Below, one piece after another: positions 24,531-32,835 of a stretch of 64,000 nt of DNA. This DNA comes from Pseudomonadales bacterium (lineage in GTDB: Bacteria > Pseudomonadota > Gammaproteobacteria > Pseudomonadales > UBA5518). The notes under the pieces are model-generated. The model saw only the letters and a list, made by a program, of their open reading frames with translations. It made no database searches and was not told the origin of the DNA. Position 1 is the stretch's first letter. The number at the start of each line of letters is the position of its first letter. Location: positions 733,315 to 797,314 of the forward strand of contig JACKOP010000002.1 of NCBI GenBank assembly GCA_024234165.1, given 5' to 3'. The position numbers and the translations under genes are program-made.

Positions 24531-24757
24531 TCGCGGCCGGCGGCGATCGCGGCCTCGATCGCGTCGGCCGTCAGCGGCCCACCTCGCCGGCGCTTCACCG
24601 GTTTGGGCAACGCCGCGGCGGCACCGTCGTCGCGGCTGGCGCGAAGTCCGGCTTCGAGCAGTTGCGCCACCAAGTCCTTCAGCTTGCGATCGGATTGCGC
24701 GGCCTCGATCTTGATGCGCCGGACTAGTTCGTCGGGCAGGTCAAGTGTCGTCTTCAT
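24527..24757 (-). CDS. vapB: VapB-type antitoxin
   Basis: A 76-residue protein starting MKTTLDLPDELVRRIKIEAA, a ribbon-helix-helix DNA-binding fold. The basic, Ala-rich tail (KPVKRRRGGPLTADAIEAAI) would wrap the VapC toxin. It is upstream of and overlaps vapC by 4 nt, the usual antitoxin-first order. The ATG at 24757 is preferred because the N-terminal strand of the family begins exactly there; in-frame sequence further upstream does not resemble the family. Confidence 0.88.
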   Translation of the reverse strand: MKTTLDLPDELVRRIKIEAAQSDRKLKDLVAQLLEAGLRASRDDGAAAALPKPVKRRRGGPLTADAIEAAIAAGRE

Positions 24758-24764
24758 GGGCACA

Positions 24765-24794
24765 TTTTGCCAGCAAACCAGCTTTACTGCAAAA
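24765..24794 (-). promoter_or_regulatory. Inverted repeat upstream of vapB (operator candidate)
   Basis: TTTTGC (24765-24770) and GCAAAA (24789-24794) are perfect 6-bp inverted arms, 18 nt apart and starting 7 bp before the vapB ATG. VapB-VapC complexes usually repress their own promoter by binding such repeats. No clear -35/-10 pair could be placed with confidence. Confidence 0.4.
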
Positions 24795-25478
24795 CAGAGC
24801 CTTTGCGTGCGCGCACGCCGACCACCCCGCTTGCCGCTGCGACCGCTGCCCACCGGATCGCGCGACGTACTCGCCGCGTGCTCGAGGACCCTGGCTGCCG
24901 CGAGGAACGTCGATTGGATCGACGAGGTCGAGGGGCGAATCCAGGCACTGATCGCCGGCCCGCGATCGACCACCAAGGACCTCATTGCCGCGTCGCTTGG
25001 GACACGAACGATCTCGTGACCTTCAAGCCGATACCGGTGAAGAGCGCGGTACGACGCGTGATCGCCGCAGCCATCCGCCTCACGGATAACGCGCTGATCG
25101 CACGACAACATCGCCTCCGTTGGCGTGCCGATGCAACTTCGTCGCCCGGCCTCGGGGCGGCGCTGCATCCGACATTCGACGAGATGGCGATATTTGCTGT
25201 TCAGTGAAGATCAGCCGACCAGAAGCCGACAAGCGACGGGGGCCTCAACCCGTCATGCCGCGATCCGACACTTTTCCTCAGGAGTCCGTATCTACAACCA
25301 AGGACCCGACGCGCGTCCCTGTACCCATCGCCAACCAGACCCGGGGACCTGAATCAAGGTGCTACTGAACACTTCGTGCGGCGCTTTGCCCGCGCGGCGC
25401 CCCTTCCCCATCTCGCGGCGTGCGCGCCGCCCGACGTGACGAGGCTTCATGACAGTCCCGACGGGCCGTCTCGCCCCC
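24795..25478. other. ~680-bp stretch without a supportable gene, at the island/guaA border
   Basis: Several short open frames exist here but none has recognisable motifs, a good ribosome site and a plausible length together. The segment includes the border between the defence island and the 3' end of guaA, a known target for island integrases, but no integrase was found. It could hold decayed genes of the element. GC-rich inverted sequence around 25378-25440 may form hairpins, without a T-run. Confidence 0.5.
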
Positions 25479-27056
25479 TCACTCCCACTCGATCGTCGCC
25501 GGCGGCTTGGAACTCACGTCGTAGGTCACGCGCGAGACTTCAGGCACTTCGTTGATGATGCGCCGCGAAACCCGCTCGAGCAGCTCCCAGGGCAGGCGCG
25601 CCGAACGCGCGGTCATGAAGTCGACAGTCTCGACGGCACGCAGGGCGATCACCCACTCGTAGCGGCGACCATCGCCGGTTACTCCAACCGATTTCACCGG
25701 CAGGAAGACGGCAAAGGCCTGGCTGACTTCATGGTAAAGCCCGGCGGTATGCAACTCCTCGATGAAGATCGCATCGGCACGGCGCAGCACGTCGGCGTAG
25801 GCCTTGCGCACCTCGCCAAGGATACGCACACCAAGTCCCGGCCCCGGGAACGGATGCCGGTAGACCATGTCATGCGGCAGCCCGAGTTCGAGTCCGATGC
25901 GGCGCACCTCGTCCTTGAACAGCTCCTTCAGTGGCTCGAGCAGTCCGAGCTTCATGCGCGCGGGCAAGCCGCCGACGTTGTGGTGCGACTTGATCAACTG
26001 CGCGTTGCCGTGCTTCGACGCTGCCGACTCGATCACGTCGGGATAGATGGTGCCCTGCGCCAGCCATTTCACACCGCGGATCTGCGCCGCCTTGCGCTCG
26101 AACACCTCGATGAAGGTGCGCCCGATGATCTTGCGCTTGCGCTCGGGATCGCTCACGCCCTTCAACTTGCGCAGGAACTCGCGTTCGGCACGCACACGGA
26201 TCACGCGGATGCCCATGTTCCGTGCGAACATTTCCATCACGTGATCGCCCTCGTCGAGGCGCAGCAGGCCGTGGTCGACGAACACGCAGGTCAGTTGATC
26301 CCCAATCGCGCGCGAGAGCAGCGCCGCGACCACAGAGGAATCGACGCCACCGGAAAGCCCGAGCAATACCTTGTCGGAGCCCACCGTACGGCGCACCGTC
26401 GCGATCGCGTCCTCGATGATGGTGCCTGGCATCCACAATCCCTCGCAGCCACAGATCGTCTTCACGAAATGCTCGAGGATGCGTCCGCCCTGGCGAGTGT
26501 GCGTGACCTCGGGGTGGAACTGCACGCCGTAGAAACCGCGCGCCTCGTCCACCATCGCCGCAATCGGCGCGCTGTCGGTGGCGGCCAGCAGCTCGAAACC
26601 GCCGGGCAGCTCGACGACCTTGTCGCCGTGGCTCATCCAGACTTCGAGCTGCGCCACACCGTCGGCATCGATGTGGTCACTGATGCCGTCGAGCAGGCGG
26701 CTGGACGCGGTGACGCGCGCCTGCGCGTAACCGAACTCGCGCTGCGGCGCCGCTTCGACCTTGCCGCCAAGCTGCACCGCCATCGTCTGCATGCCGTAGC
26801 AGATACCGAACAGCGGGACGCCCATCTCGAACAGCGCCGGCGGAACACGCGGCGCTCCGCGTCCGGTCACCGATTGGGGGCCGCCGGACAGGATCACGCC
26901 ACGCGGTGCAAAACGACGGATCGCGGCAATACCGGCGCGCCAGCTCTGGATCTCGCAGTAGACGCCGAGTTCGCGCACGCGCCGCGCAATCAATTGCGTG
27001 TACTGCGATCCGAAATCGATGATCAGGATGCGCTGGGAATGGATGTCGGTACTCAT
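25479..27056 (-). CDS. guaA: GMP synthase (glutamine-hydrolysing)
   Basis: A 525-residue GuaA converting XMP to GMP with ATP and glutamine. The N-terminal amidotransferase has LFGICYGMQTMAVQLGG with the catalytic Cys and GVQFHPEVTHT with the His/Glu. The synthetase half has the P-loop GLSGGVDSSVVAALLSRA. The C-terminus is the conserved dimerisation domain ending PPATIEWE. It lies about 120 nt downstream of guaB, the common guaBA order. Its 3' end faces the defence island; the final codons for IEWE are the region used as attachment site by guaA-targeting islands in other gammaproteobacteria. Confidence 0.98.
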   Translation of the reverse strand: MSTDIHSQRILIIDFGSQYTQLIARRVRELGVYCEIQSWRAGIAAIRRFAPRGVILSGGPQSVTGRGAPRVPPALFEMGVPLFGICYGMQTMAVQLGGKVEAAPQREFGYAQARVTASSRLLDGISDHIDADGVAQLEVWMSHGDKVVELPGGFELLAATDSAPIAAMVDEARGFYGVQFHPEVTHTRQGGRILEHFVKTICGCEGLWMPGTIIEDAIATVRRTVGSDKVLLGLSGGVDSSVVAALLSRAIGDQLTCVFVDHGLLRLDEGDHVMEMFARNMGIRVIRVRAEREFLRKLKGVSDPERKRKIIGRTFIEVFERKAAQIRGVKWLAQGTIYPDVIESAASKHGNAQLIKSHHNVGGLPARMKLGLLEPLKELFKDEVRRIGLELGLPHDMVYRHPFPGPGLGVRILGEVRKAYADVLRRADAIFIEELHTAGLYHEVSQAFAVFLPVKSVGVTGDGRRYEWVIALRAVETVDFMTARSARLPWELLERVSRRIINEVPEVSRVTYDVSSKPPATIEWE

Positions 27057-27177
27057 CGGCGAGGTGTTCTCCGTGCCCGGAAATGCGACGGGGCCCGCCG
27101 GGCCCCGCGTGTCGATCGCTGTGCCGGCGATTGCGCTGCGACCACGTCGCCCGCGTCCTTACCGGCCACACCGGTGC

Positions 27178-28644
27178 TCAGCGCACCGGGTAGTTCGGCG
27201 CTTCCTTGGTGATGCTGACGTCGTGGACGTGGCTCTCGTGGATGCCTGCCGAGGTGATGCGCACGAACTTCGGCCGTGTGCGCATGATTTCGATGTCCGG
27301 GCTACCGGTATAGCCCATCGCGGCGCGCAATCCGCCCATCAACTGGTGCACGATGCCCGATATCGGCCCCTTGAACGGAACGCGCCCTTCGATGCCTTCG
27401 GGCACGAGCTTCTCGACGCCTTCCGCAGCATTCTGGAAATAGCGGTCGCTGGAACCCTTGGCCATCGCACCCAACGAGCCCATGCCGCGATAAGCCTTGT
27501 AGCTGCGCCCCTGGTACAACTCGATCTCGCCGGGCGCCTCCTCGGTGCCGGCAAACATGCTGCCGACCATGATCACGTGCGCACCGGCAGCGACCGCCTT
27601 TGCCACGTCACCCGAGAAACGGATGCCACCGTCGGCGATCAGCGGGACTCCGGTTCCCTCGAGCGCTGCTGCAACATTGGCGATCGCGCTGATCTGCGGT
27701 ACGCCGATTCCGGTCACGATACGCGTGGTGCAGATCGAACCGGGACCGATGCCGACCTTGACTGCATCGACGCCGGCATCGAGCAGATACATCGCTGCCT
27801 CTGCCGTGGCGATATTACCGGCGATGACCTGCACCGACGGATGCGCGGTCTTGATGCTGCGCACGGTGTTGCACACGTTGCGCGAGTGGCCGTGTGCCGT
27901 ATCGACGACCAGCACGTCGACGCCGGCCTCGATCAGGCGCAGCACGCGCTCGTCATTGCCCGAACAGATACCGACCGCAGCGCCCACGCGCAGTTGCCCG
28001 TCGGCATCCTTGCACGCGTTCGGGAATCGCTCGGCCTTGAATATGTCCTTCGCGGTGATCATGCCGCGCAGATGGAAGCCGTCATCGACCACCAGCACCT
28101 TTTCGATACGGTGGCGATGCAGCAACTGCTTCACCTCGGCAAGATCGGTGCCTTCGCGCACGGTCACCAGATCGCGCTTGCGTGTCATGATCGAGGACAC
28201 CGGCTGGTCGAGATCGGTCGCGAAGCGCACATCGCGACTCGTCACGATGCCTGCAAGCTCGCGTTTGCGATTCAGGACGGGTACTCCCGAGAAGTTCAGC
28301 TCCGAGGTCAGGCGGATCAGCTCGCGGATCGAACGCGAGGAATCGATGGTCACCGGCTCGCGCACCACACCGCTCTCGAAGCGCTTGACCGCACGAACCT
28401 CCTCGGCCTGCTCCTCGGCTGTCATGTTCTTGTGAACGATGCCAATGCCGCCTTCCTGTGCGATCCCGATCGCAAGACGCGCCTCGGTCACGGTGTCCAT
28501 TGCAGCGGACATCAGCGGAATGTTCAGCGTGATCGCGCGCGTCAGCCAGGTCTGGAGACTGACGTCCTTGGCCACCACCTCGGACTCGCCGGGGACCAGC
28601 AGCACGTCATCGAAGGTAAGCGCTTCTTCCTGCACCCGCAGCAT
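27178..28644 (-). CDS. guaB: IMP dehydrogenase
   Basis: A 488-residue GuaB oxidising IMP to XMP, the first step to guanine nucleotides. The start MLRVQEEALTFDDVLLVPGE is canonical. Two CBS domains (for example DLDQPVSSIMTRKRDLVTV) lie within residues ~90-205. The active-site loop is GIGPGSICTTRIVTGIGVPQ with the catalytic Cys, followed by ADGGIRFSGDVAKAVAAGA. The flap RGMGSLGAM and the C-terminal YTGSPDIEIMRT segment are present. It is full length and cotranscribed with guaA. Confidence 0.98.
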   Translation of the reverse strand: MLRVQEEALTFDDVLLVPGESEVVAKDVSLQTWLTRAITLNIPLMSAAMDTVTEARLAIGIAQEGGIGIVHKNMTAEEQAEEVRAVKRFESGVVREPVTIDSSRSIRELIRLTSELNFSGVPVLNRKRELAGIVTSRDVRFATDLDQPVSSIMTRKRDLVTVREGTDLAEVKQLLHRHRIEKVLVVDDGFHLRGMITAKDIFKAERFPNACKDADGQLRVGAAVGICSGNDERVLRLIEAGVDVLVVDTAHGHSRNVCNTVRSIKTAHPSVQVIAGNIATAEAAMYLLDAGVDAVKVGIGPGSICTTRIVTGIGVPQISAIANVAAALEGTGVPLIADGGIRFSGDVAKAVAAGAHVIMVGSMFAGTEEAPGEIELYQGRSYKAYRGMGSLGAMAKGSSDRYFQNAAEGVEKLVPEGIEGRVPFKGPISGIVHQLMGGLRAAMGYTGSPDIEIMRTRPKFVRITSAGIHESHVHDVSITKEAPNYPVR

Positions 28645-28725
28645 GGTGGCTCCGCAAGGGCTATCGAGGTGAAGGCGCGGCATTATACGGACGGCCCCGA
28701 TCGCGGTAAACCGCAGTGTGAGCGC

Positions 28726-29343
28726 TCAACTCACCGCAGCATCGGGACAGGGCACACCGGTGCCACCGATGCCGCAGTAGCCATGCGGGTTCTTCGCGAG
28801 GTACTGCTGGTGGTAATCCTCCGCGTAATGGAACACACCGGCGGACACGATTCCGGTGGTGATCGCAGGGAAGCCCGCGCTGGCCAGCACGCGCGCATAG
28901 GCATCGCGCGAAGCCAGCGCCAGCGCCATCTGTTGCGACGAATGCGTGAAGATCATCGAGCGATACTGGGTTCCCACGTCATTACCCTGGCGCATGCCCT
29001 GGGTGGGGTCGTGGCTTTCCCAGAACACGCGCAGCAGTTGCCGATACCTGATGCGTGCCGGATCAAAGACCACACGCACGGCTTCGGCATGCCCGGTACG
29101 TCCCGTGCACACGTCCCGATACGAGGGCTGCGGCGTAACGCCGCCGGCATAACCCACCGCAGTGACGACCACACCAGGCTGCTGCCAGAACAGCCGCTCG
29201 GCTCCCCAGAAACATCCGAGTGCAAACTCGGTGATTTCAAGTCCATCGGCGAACGGCGGCATGATGCGCACCCCATTGAGAAAGTGCACGCTGGACTCAC
29301 CTCCGGTTTCGCTGCAACCGGACGGAAATTCGTCGGAAATCAT
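28726..29343 (-). CDS. msrA: Peptide methionine sulfoxide reductase MsrA
   Basis: A 205-residue MsrA reducing methionine-S-sulfoxide in oxidised proteins. The active-site motif is ALGCFWGAERLFW with the catalytic Cys. Conserved VGYAGG, YRDVCTGRTGHAEAV, FWESHDPTQ and GNDVGTQYRS all follow. The C-terminal segment KNPHGYCGIGGTGVPC holds resolving Cys residues. The ATG at 29343 has GGAGG 7 nt upstream. It is single-domain, with no MsrB fusion. Confidence 0.95.
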   Translation of the reverse strand: MISDEFPSGCSETGGESSVHFLNGVRIMPPFADGLEITEFALGCFWGAERLFWQQPGVVVTAVGYAGGVTPQPSYRDVCTGRTGHAEAVRVVFDPARIRYRQLLRVFWESHDPTQGMRQGNDVGTQYRSMIFTHSSQQMALALASRDAYARVLASAGFPAITTGIVSAGVFHYAEDYHQQYLAKNPHGYCGIGGTGVPCPDAAVS

Positions 29344-29529
29344 GCCTGCACCTCCACTGCTGTCGTGACCATCTGGCGTACCTTGCCGCACGGCAGCAAG
29401 GCATCGATACAAATCGCCAACTGACCGGTTTTTCTAGTATGAGCTTTCTAATCCCGATCCGTATGCTGCGCACCATCCCTGAACAAGAGAGTTCACGGAC
29501 CCCGAATCAACGCCCACAGGAGGCAGACC

Positions 29530-29982
29530 ATGGCAGAAGCAGCAAACGTCAACGAAGTGGTAGCAGTAGCAAAGCCGAAGGCCCGCCGCGCCGCACCGCA
29601 GCGCGCAGCAGCGAAGAAAGTCGAGCGCAAGCCGGCCGCAACGAAGGCAAAGGCAAAGGCGAAGACTGACGGCGCGCTGAAGAAAGTGCAGGAAACGGCG
29701 AAGGAAGTTCGCTTCGTGCAGCTTGGCATCGCCGGCCGCGTATACGATCGCCTGAACGAGCGTGTCAGCAAGGTCCGCAAGGAAGCTCCGAAGCAGTGGG
29801 ACCAACTGGTCAAGCGCGGCGAGCAAGTTCAGCGCGACCTGGACAAGGCGCAGAAGGACATGGGCCGTGACCTGCGCAAGCGTGTCGACAACATCGAAAT
29901 CCCCTCGCAACTCGAGGACGGCGTCGAGAAGTTCCGCAAGGCGGTACGCAAGCTGACCGACCGCGTACGCAAGGCAGCCTGA
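29530..29982 (+). CDS. Phasin-like / histone H1-like basic protein
   Basis: 150 residues. Residues 10-45 are Ala/Lys/Pro-rich (KPKARRAAPQRAAAKKVERK), resembling histone H1-like or AlgP tails. The rest is a long amphipathic helix (VRFVQLGIAGRVYDRLNERV onward) with repeated KLTDRV-type heptads, resembling phasins that coat polyhydroxyalkanoate granules. It has a strong AGGAGG site and its own terminator, so it is probably monocistronic and abundant. DNA binding and granule binding are both possible. Confidence 0.65.
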   Translation: MAEAANVNEVVAVAKPKARRAAPQRAAAKKVERKPAATKAKAKAKTDGALKKVQETAKEVRFVQLGIAGRVYDRLNERVSKVRKEAPKQWDQLVKRGEQVQRDLDKAQKDMGRDLRKRVDNIEIPSQLEDGVEKFRKAVRKLTDRVRKAA

Positions 29983-30009
29983 TTCCGCACTCGTATTCAA
30001 CCCGTTTCC

Positions 30010-30037
30010 AGCCACCCTCCAGGGTGGCTTTTTTTTT
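30010..30037 (+). terminator. Rho-independent terminator of the phasin-like gene
   Basis: AGCCACC and GGTGGCT pair around a CTCCAG loop (30010-30029), followed by a run of nine T. It lies 28 nt after the stop codon. The convergent alcohol dehydrogenase gene ends at 30047 on the other strand. Confidence 0.93.
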
Positions 30038-30046
30038 GCGTGCGAT

Positions 30047-31057
30047 TCAGGGAATCACCACCGCCGCACCCGTGAAACGCCCGGCGCGCAGGTCGTCCAG
30101 CGCCTGATTGGCCGCCGGCAGCCCATAGATCTTCACTTCGGTCCTGACCGGCAGCTCGGCAGCCAGTGGCAGAAACTCCTCGCCATCGCGACGCGTCAGA
30201 TTGGCAATCGACTGGATATGCCGCTCTCCCCACAGATCCGCGTACGGAAACGACGGGATATCGCTCATGTGGATACCGGCACAGATCACGCGCCCGCCGC
30301 GACGTACCGCCCGCAGCGCCAGCGGCACCAACGCACCGTCGGGAGCGAAGATGATCGCTGCATCGAGCTCCACCGGAGCAGCCTGGTCGCTACCCCCCGC
30401 CCAAGCGGCTCCGAGTCGGCGCGCGAAGTGCTGCGCCTCCACATCGCCCGGACGCGTGAACGCATAGACCTGCTGTTCATGGTGGCAGGCGATCTGCACC
30501 AGGATATGCGCCGCCGCACCAAAGCCGAAAAAGCCAAGACGCCGCGCCGAGCGCGCCGGACGATAGCTGCGGTAACCGATCAGGCCCGCGCAGAGCAGCG
30601 GCGCAGCCTGCCCGCTGTCGAGACGCGCATCGATCGGGAAGCAGTAACGCACATCGGCCAAACAGTACTCGGCGAGTCCGCCGTCGATCTGGTATCCGGT
30701 ATAGCGCGCCTGCGCACACAGGTTCTCGTCACCAGCGAGGCAGAATTCGCAGCCCCCGCAACTGCCACCGAGCCACGGCACCCCGATGCGCGTACCACAT
30801 TCGAACGCGGTAGCGAGCGTACCCGTCTCGACAACCTCCCCGATGATCTGATGTCCCGGCACCAACGGCAGAACGGACTCGGTCAGTTCACCATCGACCA
30901 CGTGCAGGTCAGTGCGACAGATTCCGCAGGCATGCACGCGCAGCAACACCTGGTGCGTGCCCGGCCGCGGCACCGCACGGCGTTCCTCGATCAGGGGTTG
31001 CCCCGGCGCGTGCAACACCATCGCACGCATCGTGGAAGGCAGTCCGATGTTAGGCAT
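30047..31057 (-). CDS. Zinc-dependent alcohol dehydrogenase family protein
   Basis: 336 residues. The N-terminal catalytic domain has CGICRTDLHVVDGEL and PLVPGHQIIGEVV for the catalytic zinc, and CGGCEFCLAGDENLC for the structural zinc. The Rossmann domain has a slightly divergent dinucleotide loop, GFFGFGAAAHILVQIA. The closest named type by layout is the AdhP/YjgB-like group with no known substrate. The ATG at 31057 has GGGAGG 6 nt before it. No operon partner is evident. Confidence 0.88.
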   Translation of the reverse strand: MPNIGLPSTMRAMVLHAPGQPLIEERRAVPRPGTHQVLLRVHACGICRTDLHVVDGELTESVLPLVPGHQIIGEVVETGTLATAFECGTRIGVPWLGGSCGGCEFCLAGDENLCAQARYTGYQIDGGLAEYCLADVRYCFPIDARLDSGQAAPLLCAGLIGYRSYRPARSARRLGFFGFGAAAHILVQIACHHEQQVYAFTRPGDVEAQHFARRLGAAWAGGSDQAAPVELDAAIIFAPDGALVPLALRAVRRGGRVICAGIHMSDIPSFPYADLWGERHIQSIANLTRRDGEEFLPLAAELPVRTEVKIYGLPAANQALDDLRAGRFTGAAVVIP

Positions 31058-31216
31058 GCGGCCTCCCGTGTCGTCGCTCGATTCCCGCACTGAATGGCAG
31101 TTGCCATGCATCTGCACCTGCGGTTACTGTAATTCGCAGCCGGTTTGCACACCAGGCACACACGAGGAGGACCGCACGTTCTGCAGGCCCACGGCGAATT
31201 GCCCGGATTCGGCACG

Positions 31217-31780
31217 ATGCTGAATCCACACATCCTGCGGCTCGACGTCTCCGGCCAGCCGGTCGAATGGCTGAGCTGGCAGGAGGCCACTTGTCTTTAC
31301 GCACGCGATCTGGTCGCCTGGACCCTTGGCGAACGCATCCGCACCGTGCGCGGCGGCATCTCGCGGCTCACCGGCATGCAGTCGACGATCGAACTGCACA
31401 GCATCATCGCCTGCTCCGGTTGCATGGTGCGAAAGGGCCGCCCGATACCGCCACTGACCAATCGCGCCCTGTTCCGCCGCGATCGCCACCTGTGCATGTA
31501 CTGCGCGCTGAAGTTTCCGGAACGCGAGCTGACGCGTGACCACATCGTGCCGCGCTCGCGCGGCGGGCGAGACCAATGGACCAACGTAGTCAGCGCGTGC
31601 AAGCGCTGCAACCAGCGCAAGGGCAACCGGTTGCCGGAAGAATCCCGCATGGAAATGATCGCCATCCCCTACCAGCCGAACGTCGCCGAATGGCTCGCGC
31701 TGATCAACAGCGACCGTATCCGCGGCGATCAGATGGAGTTCCTGCGCAGCCAGTTCTCGCCGCACTCGCGCTGGAACTGA
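31217..31780 (+). CDS. HNH endonuclease family protein
   Basis: 187 residues with a C-terminal HNH domain. CMYCALKFPERELTRDHIVPRS provides the first zinc Cys pair and the DH motif, NVVSACKRCNQRKGNR the Asn and second Cys pair. The N-terminal ~100 residues (LRLDVSGQPVEWLSWQEATCLYA) are shared by a common proteobacterial chromosomal family. An earlier in-frame ATG at 31145 exists, but the conserved part begins at MLNPHILRLD, so 31217 is chosen. A role in repair or recombination is possible; nothing here ties it to defence. Confidence 0.85.
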   Translation: MLNPHILRLDVSGQPVEWLSWQEATCLYARDLVAWTLGERIRTVRGGISRLTGMQSTIELHSIIACSGCMVRKGRPIPPLTNRALFRRDRHLCMYCALKFPERELTRDHIVPRSRGGRDQWTNVVSACKRCNQRKGNRLPEESRMEMIAIPYQPNVAEWLALINSDRIRGDQMEFLRSQFSPHSRWN

Positions 31781-31813
31781 CTGCGACCGCAAGTCGCTCG
31801 CCGCGGCGTGCTC

Positions 31814-32131
31814 TCAATGCAGGATCCGGTGCAGCTGGACCCACACGGTTTCGACCCGCACGCCCAGCATCACGATCTTGCCGCGGTAGCGTCGCTCACC
31901 GTCGCTGGTGAATTCGAATCCGAACGAGCGTCGGATCCGCAACTGCCCGTCGGCATCACGGGCCATGCCGATGCTCTGGCGGGCGACGGTTTCATCGAGC
32001 AGTTGCAGACCGGCCGCCTCGCAGTAGTCGCGTCCGGCACGCAGTGCAGCCTCGCGCACGCGCATTCCGTCGAAATACAGCCAGATGACCGTGACGGCTG
32101 CAGCCGCCAACAGCATCTGTGCCAGCGTCAT
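31814..32131 (-). CDS. DUF3301 membrane-anchored protein
   Basis: 105 residues of the gammaproteobacterial DUF3301 family. An N-terminal membrane segment (AQMLLAAAAVTVIWLYFDG) is followed by a small soluble domain with REAALRAGRDYCEAAGLQLL and a C-terminal VRVETVWVQLH. Function unknown. It lies 16 nt downstream of the LEA-type lipoprotein gene, so the two may be cotranscribed. Confidence 0.85.
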   Translation of the reverse strand: MTLAQMLLAAAAVTVIWLYFDGMRVREAALRAGRDYCEAAGLQLLDETVARQSIGMARDADGQLRIRRSFGFEFTSDGERRYRGKIVMLGVRVETVWVQLHRILH

Positions 32132-32147
32132 CTTTGTGGATCCTGCA

Positions 32148-32642
32148 TCACGATGCCGTCGCCCCGGAAACATTCGCACGCCGCGGCGCGATCTCGCCCT
32201 GCTCCATCAGCGTGAGCCGCTTCCACAAGGGACGCCGCAGATCCAGTCGCGCCTCGAGCCGGTACTGCAGCGGTTCGTCGGGCTGTTGCGCGAGGCGGCT
32301 CATCAGGCGCAGGCCACTCATCAGGCTGAGGCTGAGCGTCAGCTTCGCCTGCGCCTCCCCGTAGGCGGGCACGAACGGCAACTCCGACGTCGCCCCCTTC
32401 AACAGCGGCACGCCGTTCAGGCCGAGGCTGATCACCAACCCTTTGGCATGCAGATCGAAAGAGTTCGGGTTCAGCAGGCGCAGACCCACCTCGATGCGCT
32501 GCTCCACGCCATCGACCGGCAGCAGACGCAGCGAGGTGACGGTCACGCGCGGATTCTCGACCGGCCCGGTCAGGCCGGCGCATGCCGCGAGCATCACGGC
32601 CAGCAGCAGCAAGAACGGCCTCGAAACACGCACACGGGCCAT
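32148..32642 (-). CDS. LEA type 2 family lipoprotein
   Basis: 164 residues with a signal peptide and lipobox (LLLLAVMLAACAG, Cys near 21), so it should be anchored in a membrane facing the periplasm. The mature part is a WHy/LEA2 beta-sandwich (PRVTVTSLRLLPVDGVEQRIEV then LRLLNPNSFDLHAKGLVISL). Bacterial LEA2 proteins are linked to desiccation or envelope stress, without a proven role. The start is the ATG at 32642; the region upstream is not coding. Confidence 0.82.
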   Translation of the reverse strand: MARVRVSRPFLLLLAVMLAACAGLTGPVENPRVTVTSLRLLPVDGVEQRIEVGLRLLNPNSFDLHAKGLVISLGLNGVPLLKGATSELPFVPAYGEAQAKLTLSLSLMSGLRLMSRLAQQPDEPLQYRLEARLDLRRPLWKRLTLMEQGEIAPRRANVSGATAS

Positions 32643-32835
32643 CACCGGAACTCCTGATCGGGACACCCCCGCAGTGTAGGGGCTCGTGGTTCGGCGCGGC
32701 AACCGCATCAGGACACACCGCATCCGGGCGCGCCTGATCGCTTTATCCAGCACGCTTTGAGCCGCTTTCCCATTGCCGCCGTGATGATATGCGCCCGATG
32801 ATGGCCCATCGCATGACACCGCTGGAGAAATTCAT

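Noticed and set aside
24795..25440. An integrase or toxin gene between vapB and guaA
   Set aside because: Short frames on both strands have no motifs, no tyrosine recombinase signature and poor starts.
25449..29424. Long plus-strand open frames opposite guaA and guaB
   Set aside because: They are mirror frames of two highly conserved enzymes and contain no recognisable domains.
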